64,000 nt of DNA from Vibrio sp. VB16 (GTDB taxonomy: Bacteria; Pseudomonadota; Gammaproteobacteria; Enterobacterales; Vibrionaceae), in assembly GCF_015594925.2 (NCBI RefSeq), contig NZ_CP087590.1, positions 1,488,001 to 1,552,000 on the forward strand, given 5' to 3'. A program made the position numbers and the translations under genes. This document shows, piece after piece, positions 17,601 through 26,200 of the stretch (position 1 is the stretch's first letter; each line of letters starts with the position of its first letter). A model generated the notes under the pieces. The model searched no databases. It saw nothing but the letters and a program-made list of their open reading frames with translations, and was not told where the DNA came from.

Positions 17601-19148
17601 GTGCGTCTTGAAGTATTATGTGAAGACAGAGTGGGGCTTACCCGCGAATTGCTTGAGTTACTCGCCTCTCGAAATATCGACTTGCGTGGTATAGAGATCG
17701 ATGTCGTCGGTATCATATACCTATGTTGTCGAGAGATTGAATTTGAGGCTTTCAGTGAGTTAATGGCTCAAATAAGGCGTATATCTGGCGTAACTGATGT
17801 ACGAAAAATTCGATTTATGCCAAGTGAAAGACACAATACTGAATTGGTTTCTTTACTGGCAAACCTACCGGATCCTGTATTATCTGTCAGCCTTACGGGT
17901 TGCATTGACATGGCAAACCATGCCGCGTGCGAATTACTTTGTAAGGATGTGGATGCAATTATCGGTGAACAAATTGCGACGTATGTCCCTAGTTTCAGTT
18001 TTGCTGACTGGATAGAAGGTGAAGTAAATAGAAAACGAGAGTCGGTAGTCATTGATGGTCTCGACTACGTTCTAGAAGTTACACCTGTCTATATTAGTGG
18101 AGAGAATCAAGACGACTCCGTCCTTGCAAGCGCAGTAGTGACACTCAAATCAATCCTTCAAGATCAACTAAAGACGAATTTTCTTCCGGAGTCGAGTTCG
18201 GTCGGATTTGAACATTTTGTTGGTATTTCCAATAGACATAAATTTCTGATTTCCCATGCAAAAAAATTGGCGATGCTGGACCAACCTCTGCTTGTTGAAG
18301 GTGAAACGGGGACCGGTAAAGAGATGATAGCCCGCGCATGTCATTCGCGTTCAGAAAGAGCAACCAAGCCTTTTTTGGTGCTCAATTGTGCATCAATGCC
18401 TGATGACGTCGCAGAAACAGAACTATTTGGGCATGCTCCAGGGGCTTTTAACCAAGGCATTGGACATAAAGGTATCTTCGAACAAGCCGATGGCGGAATT
18501 GTGTTCTTAGATGAAATAGGCGAAATGAGCCCACATCTTCAGATCAAACTGCTTCGTTTTTTGCAAGACGGTACCTATAGGCGTGTTGGCGCGGAAGACG
18601 AAATACATGTGGATGTAAGAATTATTGCCTCGACTAAACAGAATTTGGCGACGCTGACCGAATTAGGTAAGTTTAGAGAAGATCTTTATTATCGGCTTAA
18701 CGTTTTAACGCTATCTATCCCGTCTCTTCGAGAGCGTTCAAGCGATGTATCACCGTTACTCGACTTATTCATTCATCGATATTCGCTTCAATTGGGTATA
18801 AGTAAACCAAGTATCAGCCTTGAGGTAGTTGAAGAGCTATCTAATTATCAATGGCCGGGGAATATCAGAGAGCTCGATAACATGGTATTAAGGGCGATAA
18901 CGCAGCTTAGTGGACATTCGTTATCCATAGATGATTTTCAATTGCCCAAAGTAGAGTCGAGTATGGTTAACCATATCGGCGTTAGTCTGGATGGGTCATT
19001 AGATGAGATTATGAAGGAGTATGAATCTCAAATTCTAGATAGGTTATATCAATCATTCCCATCGAGTCGAAAACTGGCGAAACGCTTAGGTGTATCACAT
19101 ACATCAATTGCAAATAAACTTAGAGAATATGGAATTAAGAAACTGTAA
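17601..19148 (+). CDS. tyrR: Transcriptional regulator TyrR
   Basis: Aromatic amino-acid-responsive regulator that represses or activates aromatic biosynthesis and transport genes. Domains in order: ACT (about 1-72, VRLEVLCEDRVGLTRELLELL), PAS (about 78-190), an AAA+ sigma-54-interaction-type ATPase (about 207-430; Walker A GETGTGK near 234-240; Walker B GGIVFLDEIGEM) and a C-terminal HTH (SRKLAKRLGVSHTSIANKLREYG). The start is GTG 17601: AAGGA lies seven bases upstream and E. coli TyrR begins at the same RLEV position; the product is 515 residues. The sigma-54 contact loop reads GAFNQG at 281-286 instead of GAFTGA. The stop overlaps the rimJ start (TAATG). Confidence 0.95.
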   Translation: MRLEVLCEDRVGLTRELLELLASRNIDLRGIEIDVVGIIYLCCREIEFEAFSELMAQIRRISGVTDVRKIRFMPSERHNTELVSLLANLPDPVLSVSLTGCIDMANHAACELLCKDVDAIIGEQIATYVPSFSFADWIEGEVNRKRESVVIDGLDYVLEVTPVYISGENQDDSVLASAVVTLKSILQDQLKTNFLPESSSVGFEHFVGISNRHKFLISHAKKLAMLDQPLLVEGETGTGKEMIARACHSRSERATKPFLVLNCASMPDDVAETELFGHAPGAFNQGIGHKGIFEQADGGIVFLDEIGEMSPHLQIKLLRFLQDGTYRRVGAEDEIHVDVRIIASTKQNLATLTELGKFREDLYYRLNVLTLSIPSLRERSSDVSPLLDLFIHRYSLQLGISKPSISLEVVEELSNYQWPGNIRELDNMVLRAITQLSGHSLSIDDFQLPKVESSMVNHIGVSLDGSLDEIMKEYESQILDRLYQSFPSSRKLAKRLGVSHTSIANKLREYGIKKL

Positions 19149-19729
19149 TGTGGAAAGAATTTAAATTTCACCGACTGGATGAAAGAGTTGGCGAACTGCA
19201 GGTCAGACTGGCCACAAAAGACGACGCAAAACTTATCAGTGATTACTTTATTAAAAACAAAGAATACCTACGCCCTTGGGAGCCGGTTAGAGAAGACGCT
19301 TTCTTTACAGAAGCAGGATGGGCGAAAAAACTGATTAAACTTAACGAACTGCATTTACTCGAACTGGGGTTCTATTGTCTTATCATCAATCGTATTTCTG
19401 GTGACATGTTGGGTACCATCTCCTTTAGTAATTTAACCCGTTTTCCTGTGCATTCTTGTAGCGTTGGTTATTCTCTAGACGAAGATATGCAAGGTAAAGG
19501 TATTATGAACCAAGCGCTTAATCTCGCTTGCGGTTGGATGTTTAAGGTACAAAATATGCATCGCATATCAGCAAGTTACATGCCTATGAATTTGAAAAGT
19601 GCAGCGGTCCTAAAGTCAAAAGGATTCGAAAAAGTTGGTTTTGCAAAAGACTATTTATTGATTAACGGCAAATGGGAAGACCATAACCTTACCGCTTTGC
19701 TTAATACAGAATGGCGAGAGAAAATATGA
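19148..19729 (+). CDS. rimJ: RimJ-like ribosomal-protein N-acetyltransferase
   Basis: A 193-residue GNAT protein matching the RimJ subfamily, which acetylates the N-terminal alanine of ribosomal protein S5. Shared features with E. coli RimJ are YLRPWEPVRED near the N-terminus, the acetyl-CoA loop DEDMQGKGIMNQAL, HRISASYMPMNLKSAAVL, GFEKVGFAKDYLLINGKWEDH and a C-terminal ALLNTEW. It begins inside the tyrR stop codon (TAATG) and ends overlapping the next gene by four bases, so it is translated as part of the tyrR unit. Specific substrate is inferred from subfamily likeness. Confidence 0.85.
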   Translation: MWKEFKFHRLDERVGELQVRLATKDDAKLISDYFIKNKEYLRPWEPVREDAFFTEAGWAKKLIKLNELHLLELGFYCLIINRISGDMLGTISFSNLTRFPVHSCSVGYSLDEDMQGKGIMNQALNLACGWMFKVQNMHRISASYMPMNLKSAAVLKSKGFEKVGFAKDYLLINGKWEDHNLTALLNTEWREKI

Positions 19730-20319
19730 TAAGCGATAGACTAAGTAAACAGCTCGAATTAATCATGGAGCTAGATAGATTGAAATCAGTGTTGCGCAGA
19801 ACGCGAGTTGAAAGTGCAGACAGAAGATTGGAAAACACGGCAGAACATAGCTGGCAAGTGGCATTGATGGCCATTATTTTACAAGAGCATTCGAACCAAC
19901 CAGTCGATATCACAAAGGTTGTAAAGATGTTATTGCTGCATGATATCGTTGAAATTGACGCAGGTGATACCTTTGTCTACGATGCAGTAGCATCAGAAAA
20001 TCAAGCGGAAAAAGAACAGCAAGCGGCGGACAGGCTGTTTGGCATGCTTCCAGGTGACCAAGCGATGGAGCTAAAAGGGGTATGGTTAGAGTTTGAAGAA
20101 GCTCAATCAGACGAGGCATTATTCGCTAAGGCGTTAGATAGAGTTATCCCAATATTAATGAACCATCAAAATCAGGGACAAAGTTGGGTTGAGCATGGTA
20201 TTGCGAGACAACAGGTTATTGATATCAACGGCCGAATAGATAAAGGCTCCAATGCCTTGTGGGAAAAAGCGTTAGAGATGATAAATGATTCAGTCGATAA
20301 AGGCTGGCTCAAGCCGTAG
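19726..20319 (+). CDS. HD-domain phosphohydrolase (YfbR/HDDC2-like)
   Basis: A 197-residue metal-dependent HD-superfamily protein. The HD residues are seen in ENTAEHSWQVALMA (first His) and LLLHDIVEIDAGD (His-Asp pair followed by the conserved Glu and Asp). The pattern and length resemble 5'-deoxynucleotidases of the YfbR/HDDC2 group, so dephosphorylation of deoxynucleoside monophosphates is a reasonable guess, not shown. ATG 19726 is taken because it forms an ATGA overlap with rimJ; another in-frame ATG lies five codons upstream. It belongs to the tyrR-rimJ run. Confidence 0.83.
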   Translation: MISDRLSKQLELIMELDRLKSVLRRTRVESADRRLENTAEHSWQVALMAIILQEHSNQPVDITKVVKMLLLHDIVEIDAGDTFVYDAVASENQAEKEQQAADRLFGMLPGDQAMELKGVWLEFEEAQSDEALFAKALDRVIPILMNHQNQGQSWVEHGIARQQVIDINGRIDKGSNALWEKALEMINDSVDKGWLKP

Positions 20320-20336
20320 ATTATGTGGGAATTGCA

Positions 20337-20810
20337 ATGTCGTACCTAAATTTAGATGAATACAGTCGTAAGTGGATTTTTACTCACCAGTCGATGCCTA
20401 TTGAAGAGAAGTTTTTTCCACTAATAAAGCCAATGACTCAAGCTCGTTCGGCTCAGTTTTGGAAAGAGAACATCAGCAATCAGAGTCCTGATGCAGAACG
20501 ATTTTCCAACCAAGACTGGCCAAGTAAGACCAACAGCTGGTTTAACGAAGTAAATTGGATGGAAGAGTGGGAGAGCGATGACGCGGCGTTACCTACAGAT
20601 GTACTTGAACATATCGATTGGCAAGATGACGTCACCGTCTATTTTTGCTATGAAAAATATAATGTTGTCGAGACAAAATGGTCCGTGTTTAAAGAGAATT
20701 GGAAAAACTTCTTATTCTACGATGATGGTCCAATATTATTAGGTAGAAGACGTAAGGAAGCACTTTGGTTTGCCAGTGATGGCAGCGTAAAACTAGGTGA
20801 AAAGCAATAA
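20337..20810 (+). CDS. DUF2947-like protein
   Basis: A soluble 157-residue protein rich in Trp and acidic residues. It starts MSYLNLDEYSRKWIFTHQSM and carries a conserved-looking C-terminal part, WKNFLFYDDGPILLGRRRKEA. From memory this matches the DUF2947 family of Vibrio/Shewanella-type bacteria; the function is unknown. ATG 20337 is chosen with GGGA about six bases upstream; a GTG four codons earlier is the longest open start. It lies 17 bases after the HD gene and 15 before the exonuclease gene, so it is probably in the same transcript. Confidence 0.75.
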   Translation: MSYLNLDEYSRKWIFTHQSMPIEEKFFPLIKPMTQARSAQFWKENISNQSPDAERFSNQDWPSKTNSWFNEVNWMEEWESDDAALPTDVLEHIDWQDDVTVYFCYEKYNVVETKWSVFKENWKNFLFYDDGPILLGRRRKEALWFASDGSVKLGEKQ

Positions 20811-20825
20811 AGAACAGGGTTTAAC

Positions 20826-21356
20826 ATGAATTATAATAGGGTCGTCTGTTTCGACTTAGAGATGTGTTGTTGGAACAATGATGGCGTAGGTACGACGGGT
20901 GAGATCATTGAGATTGGTTTGGCTGAAATAGATCTGTCTACTCAGAGGATAGTGAGACGAGCACAATACTATGTAAAGCCAGAGCGTGATCAAATCTCAG
21001 AGTTTTGTGTAGAGCTCACCGGTATCACCTCAAAAACAATTCAAAAGCAAGGTCGCCCCTTAGAAGAAGTATTTAAGTCCATGGTTAAATACTTCGGTGG
21101 TCCAAATAAGATCTACGCTGCATGGGGTCGTGATGATCTCATTCTTAAGGGGGAATGTATGGAAAAGGGGTTAGACGTCCCTTTTCATGAGTATCTTAAT
21201 TTAGCGACAATTTATCGAATTCAAAACCGAGTTAAGGATCAAAGAATCGGTCATCGAGCGGCGCAAGAATCAAAAGGAATCGAGTGGGAAGGACGACAGC
21301 ATTCCGGTTATGTGGATGCGTATAATCTAGCGAAATTAGCGTTTACCTTGCTATAA
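20826..21356 (+). CDS. DEDDh-family 3'-5' exonuclease (ERI-1/KapD-like)
   Basis: Predicted 3'-5' exonuclease of 176 residues. All catalytic positions of the DEDDh class are visible: Asp10 and Glu12 in VCFDLEMCC, an Asp in AAWGRDD (103-104), and His159 with Asp164 in HSGYVDAYN. The compact size and the HRAAQES segment before the last motif resemble the KapD/ERI-1 group of RNA-processing exonucleases rather than DnaQ or RNase T. A Shine-Dalgarno (AACAGGG) precedes ATG. It is the last gene of the tyrR-led run, and the target nucleic acid is unknown. Confidence 0.85.
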   Translation: MNYNRVVCFDLEMCCWNNDGVGTTGEIIEIGLAEIDLSTQRIVRRAQYYVKPERDQISEFCVELTGITSKTIQKQGRPLEEVFKSMVKYFGGPNKIYAAWGRDDLILKGECMEKGLDVPFHEYLNLATIYRIQNRVKDQRIGHRAAQESKGIEWEGRQHSGYVDAYNLAKLAFTLL

Positions 21357-21379
21357 ATTTAATTTTTTATAGCGGATTG

Positions 21380-21408
21380 ATTTGGGTGTCGATGATGGAT
21401 ACCCAAAT
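21380..21408. terminator. Convergent hairpin between the exonuclease and TerB genes
   Basis: TTTGGGTGTC and GATACCCAAA arms pair over about ten positions (one G-T) around a 6-8-base loop. It lies between two convergent genes. Neither strand has a long T run after it, so termination would be weak or factor-dependent. Confidence 0.45.
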
Positions 21409-21455
21409 ATTCACAATCACGTTCTATTTACCACTCCAGATGCGGCATCTTGAGC

Positions 21456-21902
21456 TTACTTAGGAATAACACTGAGCTTGGCACGAATAAACTCGCTATG
21501 ATCCACGTATAAGAGCTCCGCGACCTTTCTGATAACGGCGTCTTCCTGGGGGTCTATATATCCATCAGCATTGGCCACTTCCCACATCGCCTTCACAAGG
21601 TCAAAGCGTGCAGGTTGTTCTAGCTCTCTTAGCTGAGTCGTGAAGTCGTAAAGAGAGACGGCGTGCTTAATGCCTTCTTTAGCCTGTTCGATTAAAGACT
21701 TGGCTTTCTGCTCATCAATATCGAGCAGATGCATGAGCAGCACGAGTTTGGCTTTTTCTTCATCCTCTGCCACTTGAGAGTCTGCTGCTGCCACTTCACA
21801 AAGCAAAGAGGCGATAGCGAGATCAGGGTCGTTGATGGTATTGCCAGATAAGTCATTTCCTTCCAATAACTCTTTAAATATCGACTTTATAGATTTAAAC
21901 AT
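21456..21902 (-). CDS. TerB-like protein
   Basis: A 148-residue acidic, helical protein of the TerB/tellurite-resistance superfamily. Two repeats with the metal-binding-type acidic pattern are visible: ASLLCEVAAADSQVAEDEE in the first half and MWEVANADGYIDPQEDAVIRKVAELL in the second. AAGG sits seven bases before ATG. No other ter genes are nearby, so this is the common solitary chromosomal form, for which tellurite resistance should not be assumed. Confidence 0.8.
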   Translation of the reverse strand: MFKSIKSIFKELLEGNDLSGNTINDPDLAIASLLCEVAAADSQVAEDEEKAKLVLLMHLLDIDEQKAKSLIEQAKEGIKHAVSLYDFTTQLRELEQPARFDLVKAMWEVANADGYIDPQEDAVIRKVAELLYVDHSEFIRAKLSVIPK

Positions 21903-22034
21903 AATGGAACCTTATTCGTTTCTCTTTATTAAAAGATATAGGCACAAAATATATTTACAACCCTTGCTTACGATAGTTTACAAAACTTGAACAAAAAAAG
22001 TTAAGATGCGGTTTTGTATTCGTAGTTTACTTTA

Positions 22035-22760
22035 ATGATAGATTTAGACTCTTCCGTTCTTATCGCTATGGGAATTATCTTCCTTGGTGCTTTTGTTCAA
22101 ACCGCAATAGGTTTTGGCTTAGCCATTGTTTCTGCACCGTTACTCTTTCATGTTTCTCCAGAATATGTACCCGCCCCAATTATTATTGCTGCGTTTTTTA
22201 TCACGCTATTAAGTACCTTTAGAAACCGCTCCAATATAGAAATGGGAGGGTTAAAAAGTGCAATAATCGGACGGATACCAGGCTCTGTTGCGGGTGGTTT
22301 TTTGCTTGTTTACGTGTCAGTCGATTCTTTGTCACTTTGGTTAGGTATTGCCGTCATCATCTCATTGGTTTTGAGTCTGCTACCAATTCGGCTCGAGCCA
22401 ACACGAAATAAAATGGCAGTGGCGGGCTTTTTGTCAGGGTTTATGGGAACAAGTTCAGGTATTGGTGGGCCACCAATGGCAATATTGTTACAGCATCAAG
22501 ATGCTAATAAGTTTCGTGGGAATCTGGCGGCATTTTTCTTATTTAGCTCGTTGATGTCTCTTCTTGTACAGTTTTTTGTCGGTTACCTAACGTTAAACCA
22601 TTTTTACTTAAGTTTGCCTCTAATTCCCGCGGCATGGCTAGGGTATAAAACGGCGACGTTAATTGTTCATCGATTATCAAAGCAGTGGATTCGTTGGGCA
22701 GCGTTATTGCTCTGTTTTGTTAGTGGTGCAGGGGCAATATTGGAAAGCATTATTTGGTAG
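22035..22760 (+). CDS. TSUP-family (TauE/SafE) permease
   Basis: A 241-residue membrane protein with seven to eight hydrophobic helices. The N-terminal half has GAFVQTAIGFGLAIVSAPLL and the C-terminal half has LSGFMGTSSGIGGPPMAILL, the internally repeated TSUP signature. The family exports or imports sulfonates, sulfite and small organic anions; the substrate here is not deducible. The Shine-Dalgarno is poor. The 3' end overlaps the 3' end of the convergent gene at 22750-23118 by 11 bases. Confidence 0.88.
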   Translation: MIDLDSSVLIAMGIIFLGAFVQTAIGFGLAIVSAPLLFHVSPEYVPAPIIIAAFFITLLSTFRNRSNIEMGGLKSAIIGRIPGSVAGGFLLVYVSVDSLSLWLGIAVIISLVLSLLPIRLEPTRNKMAVAGFLSGFMGTSSGIGGPPMAILLQHQDANKFRGNLAAFFLFSSLMSLLVQFFVGYLTLNHFYLSLPLIPAAWLGYKTATLIVHRLSKQWIRWAALLLCFVSGAGAILESIIW

Positions 22761-23118
22761 TTGATATCCACGCCAACGGGTCTTCTAATATTTCTATCAC
22801 TTCGGTACTACTTTTCTCGTGAGAGAGGATAAAAAGCGATAAGAAAAGTTCGGCCTTCTCTTTTTGGTCAATCGTTTGATCGAACATTAGCGTTACTATT
22901 TTATCTTTTAACATAACGATTTCATGCTCAACAAAGCCTCTGCCTTCGAACTCGCCCGCATCTTCTTCAGGTGCATTGTCAAACCGTAGATTAACAAGAT
23001 CACCATCAAAACTGGCGTCTATCAACGATTCAGGTAGCCACTCTTCACCCGTTACTACATCAGGGTCTTGGTCATTTGGAAGAGTAGAGAGGAACTGAAT
23101 TAATTGAGAGGTTTTCAC
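22750..23118 (-). CDS. Small acidic protein, unknown function
   Basis: A 122-residue strongly acidic cytoplasmic-looking protein beginning MKTSQLIQFLSTLPNDQDPD from a GTG codon. I do not recognise the family and see no catalytic motif. The sequence has a plausible mix of beta (LVNLRF, EIVMLKDKIVTLMF) and helical (KEKAELFLSLFILSHEK) segments, which supports a real protein. It is convergent with the TSUP gene and their ends overlap by 11 bases. The hrpA promoter region lies upstream, so transcription is divergent from hrpA. Confidence 0.65.
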   Translation of the reverse strand: MKTSQLIQFLSTLPNDQDPDVVTGEEWLPESLIDASFDGDLVNLRFDNAPEEDAGEFEGRGFVEHEIVMLKDKIVTLMFDQTIDQKEKAELFLSLFILSHEKSSTEVIEILEDPLAWISTTK

Positions 23119-23274
23119 TTTTTACCACTGGGTTTGTTTAGAAGAGCCTATTGTAACGATAACCTAAGTAAATGAATAACAAATCTTTACGAATAAGTCG
23201 GGTTAACAATGTTACGGCTTCTCGATATTGCTGTGATACAATCGGCGCAATTTCAAGTTAGGTAGGTTATCTCG

Positions 23275-26200
23275 TTGACATCGTCACAATCGAAATCTCA
23301 ATCGCACGGCGTTGAGAACGAAAAAAACAGACACAACAGTGCAGCGCAACTAAGAAATGCACTGAAAGATTGCTTGATAAAGGATAGATTTAGATTATCT
23401 AAGCGTATTCATGGTGCTAGCCGCATTAAAAACGCACATTCAATGAATGCGGTTTTTGATGAGATAACACTCGATATTGCTAAGTCTATGATGAAGGTGC
23501 AACAGCGTCAGTCAAACAGTGCAACCATCGATTTTCCAGAACAACTACCGGTTAGTCAAAAAAGAGCAGATATAGCGAAAGCCATCGCTGAGAATCAGGT
23601 TGTTATTGTCGCTGGGGAAACAGGTTCGGGTAAAACCACACAGCTTCCAAAGATATGCAGTGAGTTAGGCCGGGGGAAATACGGTTTAATAGGTCATACG
23701 CAACCGCGTCGTTTGGCGGCTCGCTCAGTTGCCAACCGAATAGCCGAAGAGATGGAAACCGAGCTCGGTGAATTTGTTGGTTATAAAGTTAGATTTAATG
23801 ATCAAATTTCCGACAATACCCAGATAAAATTAATGACTGACGGTATCTTGTTAGCGGAAATTCAGCATGATCGATTTCTTAATCAATACGACACTATTAT
23901 TATCGATGAGGCGCATGAACGCAGTCTTAATATCGATTTTATACTCGGTTATCTTCGAGAGTTGCTCCCACGGCGCCCCGACTTAAAAGTCATTATCACG
24001 TCAGCAACCATCGACCCAGAACGCTTTTCTAAACACTTTTTTAATGCACCGATCATTGAAGTGTCAGGTCGAACTTTCCCTGTGGAAACTCGATATCGAC
24101 CGCTAAATAGCGATGACGCGGATGATCGAGACCAGCTTGAGGGCATTTTTGAAGCGGTAGATGAACTCGTAGACGAAGGTTTAGGGGATATTCTTATCTT
24201 CATGAACGGTGAACGAGAGATAAGGGATACCGCTGATGCTTTATCGAAAAGAAACCTCCGTGATACGGAAATCGTACCTCTCTATGCAAGGCTATCCTCT
24301 GGCGAGCAAAATAAGATATTTCAACCTCATGCGGGGCGAAGGATTGTTCTTGCTACCAACGTGGCAGAGACTTCTTTAACCGTACCGGGTATAAAATGTG
24401 TTATCGACCCTGGTACGGCACGTATCAGTCGATATAGCTACAGAACAAAGGTTCAACGTTTACCGATAGAAGCCATTTCTCAAGCAAGTGCCAATCAACG
24501 TAAAGGACGTTGCGGGCGTGTAGAGGAAGGGATCTGTATTCGACTGTACTCAGAAGAAGATTTCGAATCCCGTCCCGAGTTTACCGACCCAGAGATTCTG
24601 CGTACTAACCTTGCTTCCGTTATCTTGCAAATGACCGCTTTAGGGCTAGGTGATATTCAAGCATTCCCGTTTGTGGAAGCACCGGATAAACGCAATATAT
24701 TGGACGGTGTGCGTCTGCTTGAAGAGCTAGGCGCGATGAACGCAAGCAGCAGTGATACCAAAAAACAGTTAACCGCAATAGGTCGCCAAGTCGCCCGCCT
24801 TCCTATTGACCCTCGTTTAGCGCGAATGGTGATAGAAGCGCCCCTGTTTGGTTGCCTGAAAGAGGTGATGATTATCGCTTCTGCGCTCTCAATCCAAGAC
24901 CCAAGAGAGCGTCCATCTGACAATAAACAGTCGTCAGATGAAAAACATCGTCGTTTCTTTGACAAAGAGTCTGATTTTGTCACGTTGATCAACCTGTGGA
25001 ATTATATTCAGGAGAAGCAGAAAGAACTCTCTTCGAATCAATTCAGAAAGCAGTGTAAACAAGACTATTTAAACTATCTTCGAATCCGAGAGTGGCAAGA
25101 TGTTTATTTTCAGCTTCATCAATCCATGCGGGAAATGGATACCAAACTAAATGACAAACCGGGCGATTATCAGGGGATCCATAGTGCATTGCTTGTTGGT
25201 TTGCTTTCTCATATTGGTGTGAAGGATCAGGAAAAGAATGAGTATCAAGGTGCTCGTAATGCGCGATTCCATATTTTCCCTGCTTCTGGTTTATTTAAGA
25301 AACAGCCAAAGTGGGTGATATCGGCAGAGCTGGTTGAGACTTCTAAGCTGTGGGGACGGGTTGTTGCGAAAATCCAACCTGAATGGATAGAGCCCTTAGC
25401 AAAACACCTGATAAAGCGCACCTATAGTGAACCGCATTGGTCCAAAAAACAAGGTGCTGTAATGGCATCGGAAAAAGTGATGCTTTATGGCATTCCTATC
25501 GTGCCTAAAAGGCTGGTGAACTACGATTCTATCGACCCAGTAGTATGTAGAGAGATATTTATACGTAGCGCTTTAGTCGAAGGTGAATGGGAAACCAGAC
25601 ATGCCTTTTTCAAAAACAACCGCAAGTTGTTACTCGAAGTTGAAGAGCTGGAACACAAATCTCGTCGTAGAGATATCCTAGTTGATGATGACGAACTGTT
25701 TGAATTCTATGACCAACGCGTTGAAACGGATGTCGTATCTGCAAGGCATTTTGACAGTTGGTGGAAAAAAACCAGCAAAACGAATCCAGAATTACTTAAC
25801 TTTGAAAGAGAGATGTTGTTTAGAGGTGATGCTAGCCACATAACCGATCTGGATTACCCGAATTTTTGGCATCACAACAACATCAAGTTGAAACTGAGTT
25901 ATCAATTTGAACCGGGTGACGATACAGATGGCGTTACAGTGCATATACCGTTGCCTATACTCAACCAAATCGACAACTCCGGATATGATTGGCAAATTCC
26001 CGGCTTACGAAAAGAATTGGTCATTAGTTTAATCAAATCGCTGCCTAAAACGCTGAGACGAAATTTTGTGCCAGCGCCAAACTACGCGGATGCATTTTTG
26101 GCTCGTGTCACGCCGTTTGAAGCCCCGTTACTGGACTCTCTAGAAAAAGAGTTACGCCGTATTACCGGTGTAGAAGTATTAAGAGATGATTGGAAGTTGG

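Noticed and set aside
21456..21902. Tellurite-resistance function for the TerB-like protein
   Set aside because: No terA, terC, terD or terZ lies nearby; solitary TerB-like genes are common and not linked to tellurite.
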